DNA of 64,000 bases. Source: Armillaria gallica. Its lineage: Eukaryota; Basidiomycota; Agaricomycetes; Agaricales; Physalacriaceae. Location: NCBI GenBank assembly GCA_037576215.1, contig JBANDB010000014.1, forward strand, positions 2,356,001-2,420,000, in the 5' to 3' direction. This document shows positions 1 to 13,319 of the stretch, in pieces (the first letter of the stretch is position 1; each line of letters begins with the position of its first letter). Below the pieces are notes generated by a model. It was not told where the DNA came from. It searched no databases and saw only the letters and a program-made list of their open reading frames with translations. A program made the position numbers and the translations under genes.

Positions 1-740
1 AGGGCAACAACGTAAATCGGAGGCCAGAAATCAGGTCCCGCGGTCCTATGGCTGGCGACATCACTAGAAGAACGAGGCATGAGCAAGGTTTAACTTGGTT
101 AGTGGGTTAACGACGATGACTGGAAAAGACGACAGTGGTCTGCAGGATATTCCAGTAATACGACGGTGCCGGGTCTTGCTGAAGGCATCAAGTAACAGCA
201 AGATCCAGAAGACGGTCTGAGTCTGAGGTGCTACTTGCAGAAGACAAAACAGATGTGCCGGTGATGTTGTTGTGAACAAGCGCTTGGGGCTTGCTGGGAA
301 TCGGGGCGATGGCACAGCCATGGAACCAGGGAAAGACGTGAGAGAGTCTCGGTGTACATTGCCGTGAAGAAGGAGACAGATATTCCCATAGAGTTTCCTG
401 GGCTGCGTGTCATTGCACAAGTCTAACCATTCCGTGATCAGTAAAGCAGACGCAGTGCGAAGAAATCGCATACCCGGTGTTAACATCCATTCATGAAATA
501 CTCTTCGCAGCATTCCCAGTGCGCCGACGCCTAGATCCAGGAAGAGGACATGTAAACTTGTAAAGCGACCAGGTGTACCGTCGTGAAGGAACATCACATT
601 CCTCAGCTAGTAATCAAAGGAGCATATGGACACCTGTATTCGCTGTATGAAGACCGGAAGAGAACAGATCGGAAGAGAACGTGGTGGAAGCAGTTCAAGG
701 TTCGATCAGGACCCTGTGCCGGCGGCGCGGCGAGCGACTT
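1..740. repeat. Dispersed repeat R1, copy 1
   Basis: This stretch resembles 20080-20780 along most of its length. Both begin with a shared 'aaatcggaggc' segment, carry a minus-strand reading frame with the motif MLRRV.HEW, and end near a shared 'ttcgatcaggaccc' segment. The copies have diverged by substitutions and small indels. The minus-strand frame at 64-597 has no recognisable domain, so I do not call it a gene. It may be a remnant of an older gene or transposon. Confidence 0.5.
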
Positions 741-2585
741 TGGCCAGTACACCACACACACCGTCACGGTTCTCTTGCACCTTGCTCATATATCCCCTCC
801 TTTTCCTCATTGCTCCTGCCAATCCGTTTTGTTGTCAACGTCCATTCCGACCCGCATGTACCGCCTCTCCTCGTCTTTTACCCGCTCTTGGGACTTGCTG
901 TTGATGTCGCCGACTATACTACGAAGCGTTACATGTGTATGGAATTCGCCATCTGGTTGACATCAAGAGGAGTCGGAATCAGAGGATGCATGTCGACGGA
1001 GCCATAGTAATTGGGACCCACACGAAAGGGATGAGGAAGGAAAACAAGCGCCTATTCATGAACAGCTGATCACTGCGAGGATGCTCCGAAATGACTGGCT
1101 AAGCCGACCGGCTACCCTCCCCGTTGCGATCTCTAGTATCAGGGCCTGGCGAATGTAATGATGATGCTCGCTTTGTTCCTCCATCTTGCCGTTGTCGTGA
1201 CCCACTTTCAGCTATCCGTATCCCGCGGTAGATCTCACTCAGCCATTCATATTCAACTCTTAGCTTATCCCGCGCGACTCTAATCACCCGGGCACTCGCC
1301 AACTGGCCACGACCACTCTCATTTCTTTCTCCCTGACACCGCCTTTCCGTACCGCGCCATCGCCCCGCACCCAAACTATCGACGTCTTCCTACGGCGAAG
1401 TATTTTATCGACATCAAAACGGTCTCCCGAGTCCCAGTCCCAGTACCGTCACTTTCCGGGAAATGGAACCATGATGAAACGATATCGCAGGCCAGATAAA
1501 CTGGAGCAATGACCAAAAAGGTTGAATAAGGTGATTTGACAGAGCGGAACAGGACTCGAGTCTTGTTTTCTAGCTTTACTATCACCTCGGCGGGAGAAAT
1601 TACTTTCTGCAAACTTATCGGTGGTACCGCCGAAAGTCTAAAGTGAGAGGCGTTCTTTTCTGCGTTTCTGTTCTTATGAGGATGCGATCAGGATACGAAC
1701 AAGGATTTCGACTCGCTTGAACTTTTCCGCATAGCAAATACGTGTACTATGTTCTTCTGTCGCAGAATTAGGCGATTTCCAAGACGAGGGGAGGAATGGG
1801 TACGAAGAGGTCAAAGCTGTGCGCACCTCTTCTGCGCTGTGTCGATACGGGAAGGTATGCAGATTTCCATTCCTCTCCTCTAATATCACCATGTCAGGAT
1901 AGGCGAGCATATGGTATCTTCCTGTCTAGGATCGCGTTTATTTGTTTCTTTCATCCGATGGACATTGTGGTGAGCATCGCGACTATTTTCCTTCTTGCGC
2001 TATCTGCACGTGGTATTTATCAATATTGGGGATTTTTTTCAACGAAAATATCACTATTTTTGTTACTCTTCTGCCGTATTACGTATGTCGGTAGGTGGCT
2101 CATCGCATTGAGTAAGGCTTAAATGGGGCATGTTATTCTTAGGAGAATACACATTGAATTCGATTCAAAGCAGTACGGACAGCAGGTACATAGGTCAGCA
2201 AGGAAGTGTTGATATACAAGACTAGGTCTGATAGCAAGGATAAGCGGAATGAAAATAGCTGGTAACAGATATTGAATATCAACAAGCGGAGAAGATAAAA
2301 TGGGTGAGATACAATAGATCGTCCATCATAAACCAGCCGAAGCACACCAAATATTTTAGAATATCAACGAAAAAAAAAGACCAAAGCGGCATAGTTGGGA
2401 ATATAGAACCGATTGAAAGTGCGTACGACAAGAGTAGCGCGTTGAATAATCGCACAATGAGAGTCGAAAGGGCCATTGGTAAGGAGGGAATGACAGACGG
2501 AGCCAGAATATTTGGAGGTTGGAAGCCAAAGATAGATAGATTGTCGTGATCGTGGACTGTCGACGCCCTAGGCAGCCGAGCCTGC
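741..2585. other. No gene recognised
   Basis: Several short open frames occur on both strands (for example minus 1099-1374 and 1376-1612), but none has a recognisable motif, a paralogue in the window or a splice partner that extends it. The sequence becomes AT-rich towards 2000-2400. Confidence 0.4.
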
Positions 2586-3258
2586 CTAAGCGTCTGGTGT
2601 CGCGCTGTACATCGCATTATGATGCTTATAGAAGTACCCATTCGCTGCGTCGTCGACGTCTGGGTTGTTCAGATGCCGGTAGTGACCGCTAGAGGCATCA
2701 GCCGGGGTGACAACCAGTTGAGTCCCCGATGGATAGAGGTTGTGGGAAGGAGAGGGAACGGGATGCGGAGGGGATAGAACGAGATTCATGTTGTTGGACG
2801 GGCCGACCGCGCCGACATTGAGAGGGGTGCCAATGCTCTGGACGCCCACGAAGGATTCTAGCATGAAGGGAAGAGCCCCAGGTACTCGGTGCGGATTCAC
2901 GATAGCGACATGATCTGCAAGGGGAGCTCCGCACACACAATCCTGCGTCTGAAGCGTCTAAGATAAACTACATGAGTGATAGTTTGGACATGGGAGATGA
3001 TGAGGGTAGTACCTTTTGAGCATAGGCTGCACAGCGAGTCGAAGGGCAATGATGGACGACCGGAGATACGTAGTCGACATGAGCGTGGACGCCATGTTCG
3101 CACGTGCAGTAGTGCGCCTGGGGGTTGTGAGAACAAGGAAGACACCGTCAGGATGTTGGCGAGCGGGGACGAAGCATGAACACAAGCAGAATGCGTGATC
3201 AGTGTGCTCAACGCACTACCCTCGAGCTGACTGAAGGTACCGAGGTTGTTAAAGACAT
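2586..3258 (-). pseudogene. Cys/His-rich family member, broken (copy A)
   Basis: This is a three-exon member of the window's multicopy Cys/His-rich family. Exon 1 begins at ATG 3256-3258. It loses frame before the conserved RGQC motif, and in the paralogous frame the Gln codon of that motif is TAG. Exon 2 (3117-3013, exactly 105 nt) reads EHGVHAHVDYVS followed by CAAYAQK, with a GT donor at 3012. Exon 3 (2957-2586) opens TLQTQDCVCGAPLADHV and stays open to its stop. It groups with the copy at 13.3-14.0 kb rather than with the larger subfamily. Exons 2 and 3 are well preserved, so inactivation may be recent, or a different first exon may be used. Function is unknown. Confidence 0.7.
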
Positions 3259-3491
3259 CGAGGGCGAGCTACTGAGTACAGGAGAGGAGATGAAGGTAAG
3301 AGTTCATTGCGATGCGTCTTTTTATAGGTGGTCCGTCGTGTTCTATGCCTCGAAACGCAAAGCGCTTCCGCCAATATTCAAAGTCCGCTATAACTGAAAG
3401 GAACAATCAGGCTAACCCGCGAGGTCCGAGGTTTGAGTACGTACGCCACTTTACCACCCCTTCGTGTCCAGAAAGCGTACGTTCTCCAGTA

Positions 3492-3650
3492 GTTACAGTG
3501 CAAGCCAATGCGCACGTTTCCCAGTAATACTAGAGCCAAGTGCAACGTGTGCATTGTTGACATGATACACTGAGGGAATGTTACAGTAAAAGCCAACGTG
3601 CACATTCCCCAGTAACACTTGAGCCAAGTGCAATGTGTGCATTGCTGACA
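3492..3650. repeat. Two 71-bp tandem units
   Basis: Units lie at 3492-3562 and 3580-3650, separated by 17 bp. Both contain 'gagccaagtgcaa' and 'gtgtgcattg'. A partial inverted match ('tgcattggcttgcactgtag') occurs near 5965-5990, so the unit is dispersed as well as tandem. Confidence 0.7.
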
Positions 3651-6233
3651 AAGGCTTGGGCCGCAGAAATCTGACATTGATCACTATGTGTGTTTTGTAT
3701 CATTAAATAAATAAATACATGTAGTATTTGAATATATATAATCAACGATAAAATATGTGCCGGTGGGCAGGCATGGCAGGCTGTAGGCATCGACGGTGGT
3801 CATCGCTATCAGGTATGGCCGAAAATGGGGACTGTGAGGACGTGGGGATTAATGCACTGCCGAAAAGGGTGAGACATGCCGGAGAATGTGTGCTTCAGGA
3901 CAGGGAGTAGGCGCGCAACGGTGATGACGCCAAGCGGCGGGTAGTGGTGGGGGTACCTGTGGTCGCGTAGCCATGAATTCGGGCATGCTCATCATAACAT
4001 GATGCCTAAAAAGGTGTGCATGTTGTCGGCGTCGCCCGCTGTCCGCATCCCAACCTCGCTTGCACCCATCCACCCTTCTGCACCTCTCCAGCACATCCCC
4101 ACCTTCCACTCCATCCCTCGGCTATGACTTTGTAAGACTCTGCTTCATGCTCGAAGCCTCCCCACCCCTCATGCCGTCGCTGTCGCCATCGTGACCGTCA
4201 TCGTTGTCGTCGGCATTGGGTGTGCATCGCTTTCCTGGCTGCAGAAGGTGGTCGATGTTATTTTTCAGGTTAGACCTAGTATCGTTGGTGTATTTGAGAA
4301 CTGGGGTTGATGCAGATTGGCCCCGATTTCGATGCGGGAATGCTGGGGTGGGTCGTAACAGGAATGGGATTGGGCATCATGGTTGCCAGTAGGCATTGGT
4401 GGGCATCGTAATCAATGGCAAATGCGTTGGTAGCGTTCCTCGTCGTCCGGGATGGAGCTAATAATGCTGCCTCGTGTGAGGGCTTACACACGGCCAGTAG
4501 GGAAAGAAGCAGAAAAGAAGCGACACAGCCACTTGATCGCTCTGCGGTTTCACGGACCGGAGCGATTGAGCGAGTGGAATACATGCTCGGGACGCATCCT
4601 CTGTTCAATTCATCCCTTCTGTGGCCTCAAAATCATTGGAATATAGTATTATTGCAGTGTAGAGTATATTTATGTAGTTTTCTGTGTATGAAATACATCC
4701 CAACCTTGATTAATATGTATTTCATGGTTGATAAACCGCATTTTGGGCCATTTGTTAGAATATATCCATTCTGTGCAGTTCCATATACCATCATCAAGGT
4801 CTGGATGAGGTGCATATGCAACATTATGCTTTATGTTGTCCAAACATAGTGTCTGATTTACAGAGATCCACTTGTATAAACCTTGTTATTCACTTCATTG
4901 CTTAGAAAATGTACGCTCATATTCTATCTTGGTGCACTTTCGTCTGATTGTCTCACTGAAACAAAGTTATTGCATTGGAGGCTCAGGGCAGGTGCCTTTT
5001 CAGATATATGCCACCCAGAATAAATGAAATCCATACTTTTACAGACTGTGTATTTTCGTTTGAATGTGTACTATGGGGTGAAGGATGTGTTGCATCTGCA
5101 TTTGATAATGTAATTCATATTTATCTTTGAATCAGATACAGAATAGGGACAAAAAAGCTATGTATAAAATATGAATACTAATAGACACAATCTGGTAAAA
5201 ATTGAGCGCTAGAAGAGCTACATTGACTGTACAATTGCGACCCGTTGGTCACTGCAAGTGATTTAGGGGCTGTCTGGCAGATTCCGGAAATCAACTCAAA
5301 ATGTTCTTCTCTCACTAGTCCTACATGCAGCGAGAAAGAAGCTTACAGAGTCTTCATATATTATACCAGTGCACATTCTATATCTAAAAGAACAGATTAT
5401 ACAAATATTTTGTCCAAGATTCCAAGCCTATCGGATTGGGAATACTATATTCCCATGGCATGCACATCCAAGTGCACGTCGACGCATTCACCCAAAATAT
5501 GCCATGGGTGGGCGTTGAGCAGTGCATGGAATATTATTTTTGGGCCTGCATTTTTTTTTTGGGACCCAAGCGATGCCGATGAATGAGAGGGCGGGGAAAC
5601 ACGGGAAATTCGGCACCAATCTGGTACACTTGCGTGCACTGATGACGTAGCTGAGAGCAGACCGATGGGATTAATATGGCACATACAATGGGCATACAGC
5701 GGCCGAAAATCAATCTGAAATATATTTTACTGAGAACACATTAATATAAATACAATTTTACAGACTGTACAAATTGTATTTTTGACAGCTTTAGTAGTTA
5801 CTGGGTAAATTGTATCAAATGGACAGTATAGCCTCAGGTGGCGGGCGGAATCGATATCTGAAGCATGGGAAATAGCTCCCGGGAATGTGCAAAGCCATGA
5901 TTTGATCATGACGCCACGTGTATGTCGATGTGTGCATTGAATAGACAGAGAGCAACTGCTGGAAAACGTGTGCATTGGCTTGCACTGTAGTTACTGGGCA
6001 AACGTGTGCAATATGGACGCTATGGACTCCTTTGAGACTATCATTCCAATACAGGATCTCTATCAAAATAAGATTTAAAGTTTGATCATAGTACAGCTTC
6101 ACGTCACGAACGGTAGAAAGGGATATTTGGAAGACTACTCGTGTTTGTACTTATACGCTGGGATGAACTTGAATTTCCATCAGTTCTTATATTTCTCCCC
6201 GCTCGACGGCACTCAAAGCCTTGTCGGAGTCCA
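3651..6233. other. AT-rich gene-poor region
   Basis: No coding region can be supported. There are small palindromic stretches, such as 'gggaatactatattccc' near 5438 and an inverted ATGAAATACAT pair near 4687-4724. About 5960-6000 contains an inverted partial copy of the 71-bp repeat at 3492-3650. The region could hold eroded transposon sequence, but no ends or target duplications were found. Confidence 0.4.
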
Positions 6234-7132
6234 ATGTCTTCAGCCGCCTTTCCATCTCGAGGACAGTGCATACAAGTCACTAACAGCATCCATCAATGCC
6301 TGTGTCCGTCATTTGTGTCACCTCTATTAGATCCGGTAGGCCCACATTCGCTTTCTCTATTGGTCCCACACCCACATTATCCCAGTACATCTGCGGCAGG
6401 TGTGGACATGGTATTCGTATGCATGTTGACTATGTATCTATGGTCGTCCATAATTTTCCTGCAACTCAATGTGCTGCCTATGTGCAAAAGGCATGTCCTT
6501 CCACCTCCGTTCAACATCGTGGACTAATACGATCTCGCTCTTAGGCGCCTCTGTCCCAGTGTTGCACATGCGAAGTCCAACTTTGCGACAACATCGCTAC
6601 TAATAATTCATACAAGTCTGTGGAACCACGGAACACCTTGGAGGGTTTCACAGACAGTAATGGCCCTTCTTCCGACGTAAATGAGATCGGCTTTTCCGAT
6701 GATGGCATGGATAGTCTATCGATGCCAAGCTCCATATTCTTCTCTTCCTACACCGCTGAGGAAACCCTCGATTTAGTCACTCTGACACATACATCCTCCC
6801 CTTGCATCAGTTCATGTGCATTTAGCTCTTCTCGGAATGTGAGGGACACTGGTACCCACTTCATTCCCACACCGATTTCCTCTCCCTCGGGCAGTGGCAC
6901 CGCATCTGGTATTCATCCAGATATCACACAGACCCCGACTTTTAGCTCAGATGATTATTTCATCCACTACCCAAATAATTTCATTAACAACATACATGTT
7001 CGCCCGCCAAGTCGCTCGATGAATGGGAGCTCTGAACGTGCAGGTCATTTAAATGCAACATCTGATGCCACGTGTGAGACCTGGTTGTACCCATACGCTC
7101 AGTACCATACAACAGACACCACCACCACATGA
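6234..7132 (+). CDS. Cys/His-rich family protein, intact (copy B)
   Basis: Three exons at 6234-6335, 6386-6490 and 6545-7132 encode 264 residues. Exon 1 reads MSSAAFPSRGQC and ends SPLLDP. Exon 2 (105 nt) encodes YICGRCGHGIRMHVDYVS and CAAYVQK. Exon 3 opens APLSQCCTCEVQLCDN and runs into a Ser/Thr-rich tail of about 170 residues. Intron 1 is GT-AG (50 nt). Intron 2 (54 nt) begins GC instead of GT, while every other copy has GT at this position. There is no signal peptide or membrane segment, so the product is probably intracellular. The Cys and His spacing suggests metal binding, which is inference. No known function could be assigned. Confidence 0.75.
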
Positions 7133-10056
7133 CTTCTTGCTTCCTTCACCCGACTTTATGTGTGCCAACTTCGTCTCATTCCTCGTTGTCACGATCTTTG
7201 ATATTTTCCAACTTCACAAAAGTGATTATCTCCATTGCCGTTTTCATGTTGTCCTGCTCTAATCCTCTCGTTAATCATTGGTACAATGTTTCTGCATGCC
7301 CTAATGCCCTCCTCATCTCCATAGTCCGGCCAGTACTACTCAGTTTGTTGATTTGGGTCACTACATTTCATAACCTTGTCATCATCGTTCTAATTTCCAC
7401 CGCTCCCGGTGGGTATGTAACATTTATCAGACATCCTTACTCAGAATATGCTGTCAATTATTTTAATTTCACCTACGATGCATATTTATCATTTGCTTTG
7501 AATTGCCATCATCTGGCTCTAGTGTTTTGGAATCGTTTCAGCGTTCAAGTCGGATGCCATTGAATGTAGTTGCATTTGACGTTCTATCATTTAACGCGTG
7601 CATTGCCCTGAAATATAATTGATTGTAGACCTACAAATGGCAAACTTTGTCTTCCCGCGTTTGTTCCTGTGGGCCTCGCGTTCTCAAGTACTCTTGTACC
7701 TCCCTTGCAGTCCAATTGTGACGCGAATTGATCCTCATGATTTGTTGGGCCTGTATAACGCGTCCCTGCCTCCAGATTTTTATGGTACAGTGCCCGACTC
7801 GAGTGACCTTCGATCGATCGTGACTCCCGGTAACTTATTTGCATATGGTTATTTCAGTGATCTCGGAGGCCTTTGCGCCGACTGATCGGCGATGAGATCC
7901 GATCTGCGTAGGACGGGCCGATGGGCCGACAGCCGATCGTACTCACCCGTAGATCCCGATACAGCTTAAAATTTAGCATGACGAGTGCCAGTACTATCCT
8001 CAGCTATAAGTTAAGGAAAATGTATGAGACACTGCTTACGCATTAGTACTCAATTAATGGATCGTCTAGCAAGAAATGTATTGAGCTTAGCAGTCAACCG
8101 CTCTTGGTGAACATACCATCGAATATAGACGCAGACTGTCCTCACTCGAAGCACCGTAATCCAGTAGGTTCGACATTTGCTTCAAGGCATCAGGCGACCC
8201 AGAGTGCGCTATCCGTGAGATCTTGTCCAAATTAGGAGTACATCTAGTAGGTCTATATACGCGGCCTCTCAGGATTGCCAACGGCATCTTCAGGGCCCAA
8301 GTAGCCAATCATCGATACAAAGCGAAAGTTTGGCAAAATGCAAAAAGCTAAGGAGTAAACAGTGCTTGTCGCTACCAGAAAGCGGAAAGGAGAGGAGATC
8401 CAGTACCACGTAATGAGCACGCAGAGTTGGATCATCGAAACAATTTCGATGAATGGAATCGACCAGGATGAACGCTAAACAGTAACTGCAAGCCCTCGTG
8501 ACATGCGGTAGAGAGGGAAGGAATTGTGCTAGCGACTGAATTCTCAGTATGGCAACTTGTCGGGAATAGGCGCAGGTGATGGTGATTGTAGCAGGGGAAG
8601 CGATTTTGAGTCAGATCGCTTCGAAGATCCTGGACTGCTGCAACTCCCATCATGAGATTCGATCAGTTGCAGTCAATATTATGGTGTATCAAGTAGGTCG
8701 TATAGAATATTAGCGCTTGTGTCTCTACGGACGAGGATATAGACGTGCTACTCTCAGCACGCGAAGCTGTTGTGGGTCAGATGGGTGCCGGAGGTTTATT
8801 TGAGGAAAGATGGTACGTGACCGAAGCTGTCATCCGTGTAGAATGCTGTCAGTGGGAGGTGCCGCTCAGGAGGGTTTCCTTGGAAGAAGACTCGCTCCTT
8901 CGTAAACTACGCCGAAAAGTATCCTGCCAGAACGGTTGGGCGCGTAGTCGTGAAATAGAGAGTTAGTCGCTTACCGGACTACAACATGCTGTCGCCGGAA
9001 GTCATCGATAGGGACGGGTCCTGCTCCTACAAAGCGGGGGTGAGACGAAGAAGGGGTGGTAACTCTGAGTGTCCATCTCTCATCGATACCATCTGTCTCG
9101 GCCCATCAGGACCTACACTTGAACTGCAGCATCCACTGGTTTCCGTATGCCGCTCTCTGTATACTCAAATCGCCGGCGTCAAAGGTAATTGTGGAGGACT
9201 TTTCCAGGTAGGGGGCAGTTAGTGGCTTGGAACAGAGTTGGGTCTCGGGCGAGGAGGAATTGTGTTGATGGGCACCGGCAAACTACCGAAGATAGGGAAG
9301 GGATGGCGACGTCCTCCCTGAAACGAGTGCGGGGAAGAAATGCCCTAGCCGAGAAAACAAAAGCGGGGATGCGCGTGGTTCAAGAAGGCCCTTAGACAGA
9401 TAGCATCTCACTCCAAGCTCCAAGCATCGTCGGCAAACATCAAGTCTATGCAATGCATCGCACATGAGCAGTGCCGGCAGTATCTGGCCCTCCGGAACTC
9501 TTGATAAAAACATCCCGGAGGAAGATGACGTGTGAGGTCTTGACGGGATAATGGCGGTGCAGGAAGTCGCACGGACCTGGTGAGGAGATGGAAGATCTTT
9601 CTTGGAGGACATACGTCATGTGCCGATGAAGGACGACACGAACACGTGGCGGGCATTCTCAACCAAAAGGAAATCATCATAGAAAAAGATGAGGTCTGTC
9701 GGTGCTAAAAGCTGAGCTGAGCTTGCAGGATAGGCAGACTAAAGGGTCGGAGTTCTTGGGACTGATAATGATCCTGGAAAGAAACGAACCGATTCACTGA
9801 AGAGCGGGTAGGGTGTCGGACACGACCGACGCGGACTTTAGGCTCCTCATGCCCCTTGATCTCGTGACGTGAGCCGAAGATGGAAACTGTCGAGTCTAGA
9901 CTCAGGTCGCCCGTTGATATTTTTGGGGACGGCCGCGAGCCTACAGATCTATCTCATTGCTTCACTGCATACCTGGACCTTTAAAATGCCTCGAGATGGA
10001 CTCGAAGTGCCATCAACTCCTCAGTGTATACCGCCCTCATTGACATTATTCGTACA
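7133..10056. other. Gene-poor region with duplicated segments
   Basis: No gene is supported. The first part (about 7133-7560) is probably the 3' flank of the gene ending at 7132. About 7390-7900 resembles 16790-17330, including a shared 'cgatcgatcgtgac' segment. About 8430-8660 is weakly similar to 12700-12850. A short minus-strand frame at 9408-9680 has no identifiable domain. Confidence 0.4.
9980..10003 (+). promoter_or_regulatory. Shared core promoter of copy C
   Basis: A TATA-like tttaaaa at 9980-9986 is followed by gagatggactc at 9993-10003, about 75 nt before the ATG at 10057. The same pair occurs upstream of several paralogues at nearly the same spacing, which is why I read it as a promoter element. 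Confidence 0.45.
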
Positions 10057-10775
10057 ATGTCTTCAGCAACTTTACCGTCCCGAGGACAGTGCATCGAGGG
10101 CACTGACAACCTCCAGTTCTGTCAGTGCCTATCGTTCACGTTAACCCTAGATCAGGTAGGCTCTCGTTCATCTTCGCCTGGCATACTCCCGTGCTCAGGT
10201 TCTCTTAGAACGTCTGCGGTCGGTGTGGACATGGCATTTACGCACATGTCGATTACATTTCAATGTTCGTCCATCAGTGCGCTGCGATGAATTGTGCTGC
10301 GTACTATCCGAAGGTAGATGCTCTCCGGTCGTGATGTCTACAATAATGTTCATGCATCCCACTGTAGACGCCTCGGGTACAAGCATGCACATGCTCGGCA
10401 TCTCTCATCGAGCACATGCCAGTCGTGAACGTATATCGTTTGCCTGCTACTCCACCCAATGTTGACAATGCCCTCCCTTCCAATGTCAACACATTCACCG
10501 GCGACGCGACCAATATCCCGTTCACTCAGGTACCCATGCCCGCTCCATCCACTAACAATACCCCATCCTATTCTTATGGCGACGTACCCCTTATTCATAC
10601 GGCCACCACTCTGATCAACGCTCATTCCCACCCCGGAGTGGAGGATTTTTACGGTGCTCAGCACCAGGACAGCGTGAACGTCCAGGACTCGAGCGCGAGA
10701 TTTCGCGATGATTATCCGATTGCGACCTACAGCACGGCGCAGGGCGCGGAGGCCTGGGCGGGTCACCTCAGATAA
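10057..10775 (+). CDS. Cys/His-rich family protein, intact (copy C)
   Basis: Exons at 10057-10155, 10209-10313 and 10368-10775 encode 203 residues with GT-AG introns of 53 and 54 nt. Exon 1 has PSRGQC and FCQC. Exon 2 (105 nt) reads NVCGRCGHGIYAHVDYIS and ends CAAYYPK, a variant of CAAYVQK. Exon 3 opens TPRVQACTCSASLIEH, which defines a subfamily shared with the copy at 22.6 kb, and ends with a Ser/Pro-rich tail containing VQDSSARFRDDYPIATY. That tail block is also conserved in the 22.6-kb copy, so it is under constraint or recently duplicated. No targeting signal is visible. Function is unknown. Confidence 0.75.
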
Positions 10776-13319
10776 ATATCGACAAAAGGATTCCATTGTT
10801 CGTTCATTCAGTGGAAAGTAACGCGTCATGACCAAGTCTGACGACAAAAGTATATATACATCTTGTATATTGTTTCGCTTCTCTTGCTTTGGGTGCCGTC
10901 TTACAGTATTATCGCATTGCCTTGTTCTGAAATCATATATTATCAGTTAACTAAACTGGTCCAAAATGAATGTGTTTAATACCTTCAACGCCCAATACCA
11001 GTGTCCGTCAGACGAATGTGTCAACGATTTGGTAGCAGCCAAGCCAGTGGCCATGGCCTCGCCGGTATCCCCTCTCGTTGCCATCTACTCGATCAGCCAT
11101 TTAAGCTACCTGGCGCTGATATGCAAAGCTCGCGTCGACCATAATTCATGATACGTGCGCGCGGACCAGGATATATACAAAACCGAGAAAAGACGGTTCG
11201 TAGACGCCGATATGTGAACGTTGAAACAATAATTGACCGGCGTCAAAGGGACAGAGACCTCTAACGCGTTGGCCTATACGATGTATAGCAGGATGAATGC
11301 AGAGAAGAGCTAGGCAACGAGAAAGAACAGACATCGGGAGCGGAAAGACGGGTGACCAGAAAACGGCAAAGTGTCATGTCGATGGATCGCAAGAGTCTAA
11401 GCCGCGTGTATAAGCAACTGGGCTGAGACAATGTCGCTGAACGCAGAATATCAGCTATGGTCAATGCAGAGAGATGGGTAAACCATACCTAGCATCCTCC
11501 TTAAGTTCCCTCCTGGTCTACCGCCCGTGTCTCCTCCATATGCCAAACCTCCGGCTCGTGTGGCTGTGGTTGGTACTGATTACGACAGTCGAGCGCCCCG
11601 GATGTAGGTGGTACGGTTGGTGGTGACAATGGTCGAATGAAGACGAATATGACTGGGGCACAGTGGCAGTCGGGGCATTGCTAGTGTCATCTCTTAGGTA
11701 GATCCAGCGCCAATCTGCCTTTCTGAAAGAAATTCGCCGGAGCGAGCGTCCCAGAATTGGTGGGCACTCTTGAGTCGGAAATTATGGGGTGTGCAATAGG
11801 ATGCCGTGATATACGCCGTCGTCGGCGCGAGAGCAATGTGAACTAACGTCCGATTTCCTTTGGAAGGTCGCGGTTATGGTAAAAGTAAAGTTTGATTTGA
11901 GTTTGAAATTGGTTTGACGACTTCGTGCCTGAGTCAGCCAACGAAAGGTTCGCTGCCGAACTTGCCGAACCTTTCCTTACTCCACCTTTCGATCTCAAAA
12001 TCTCAACGTCAACCTCGAACACCCATATCTATACAGGACGGCGGCAACTCACCATGCCAACTAAGATATAACGTCGTGAAAGACCGACTGGTCGCATTTC
12101 GCCCGGATCGAAGTCCTACTATGTCAGCAAGCAGGCCCACCCAAGGTCCGCCAGTTCCACCTGGCGCAGGTTGCGGAGTCAGCGAGGATTCGGATGATGA
12201 TGTCGCGTATTCAACTTATTTTTCTGTCTCAACGCTCATCTCTTATGTTACTGCTACCTGGTGATTAAGCCAGGGTTTATTGACGCGGAGGGGAAACCAG
12301 GAGGTCGGGCCTTTATTTTTTGTACGTACATATTCTAATGCTACATTTTCCTAGATCCATGCTGGTCATTTCCCATTGAAGAGCGAAGTCGCTACTACGA
12401 AGATACACACCTTGTCAACGATGCAGTAGTCAGTCCTGGGCAATCTTCTCAGCTATAGGAGAGAGCAACAGATGAACAATACACGTTGACATGGAAGGCC
12501 AAAAGCGCCGTACATATGCATTCCTATGTTTGAGGCGCCTACATTGAATCAAAATACTCCGTACATGGGGGCGGAGGCCGCACGGAGGATCAGTGCTGTC
12601 GACGAGCAAAGGATCGCCATTCACACAGTCCACTGTTTCTTGGAGCTGCGCTGGAGTAGCTGATCAGTGAGAGAAGCACGGCAACAGACGTCGAACATAC
12701 CTTACCAGAACATGGAGGAGATTTTGTCACATCAGAGGGTAAGATGGTGATTAGAGGAAAAGGCTTCCAGTCGGATCGCTCTGATGACCTTAGTATTGTT
12801 GGACTGCCGCGACCCCAATGATGATATCTGTCGTCGTCGCTGGCCAGATGAATATCAGAGTTTCATTCCACGAAAGATGGCGCGCGACTCGGAGAATTGC
12901 TTAGCATAAATGTTGGTGTACACACGATGTCCCGATGCAGTAATCGCAGGCGGCCCGTGTAATCACTCTAGCCCGTTGTGTTGTGAATACCAGATTATAG
13001 GGAGATATGCCGGGACAGTGAGAAAGGAGCCAAGGACCCGTGATACATTATGAGTGATATTCTAAAAATCATATGTGTAAAAGTGCTCGATTCGGACGGG
13101 GGATATTGATTTTTAGGTTTCCATTGCCCTTACAAGCCTCATCCCGGTTTGATATGTAACATCGGAAAGAAGACCTAGAAAAAGAGCCCGGGTAGCAAAG
13201 AAGAGCATACAGTATTTGAACTCCGCAAATGTGAGCTCCCCTTCGTCTCTCTCTCAGTATAAAACACGTCGCAATGAACCGTCACTTCCCTCACCTCCTC
13301 TCCTGCACTCTCGTCCTCA
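10776..13319. other. No gene recognised; shares segments with 22.1-24.2 kb
   Basis: The 3' flank of copy C (about 11150-11290) resembles about 24000-24130, and about 11880-12120 resembles about 22150-22420. Copies C and M therefore sit in diverged copies of a larger block. The frame at 11914-12264 shows no recognisable domain. Confidence 0.4.

Noticed and set aside
64..597. 177-codon minus-strand frame
   Set aside because: The related segment at 20407-20655 is shorter and breaks the frame, and no motif was recognised; reported only as a dispersed repeat.
9408..9680. Minus-strand frame with LMFADDAW, reminiscent of a reverse transcriptase motif
   Set aside because: No other RT motif is present on either side in any frame, so a four-residue match is not evidence.
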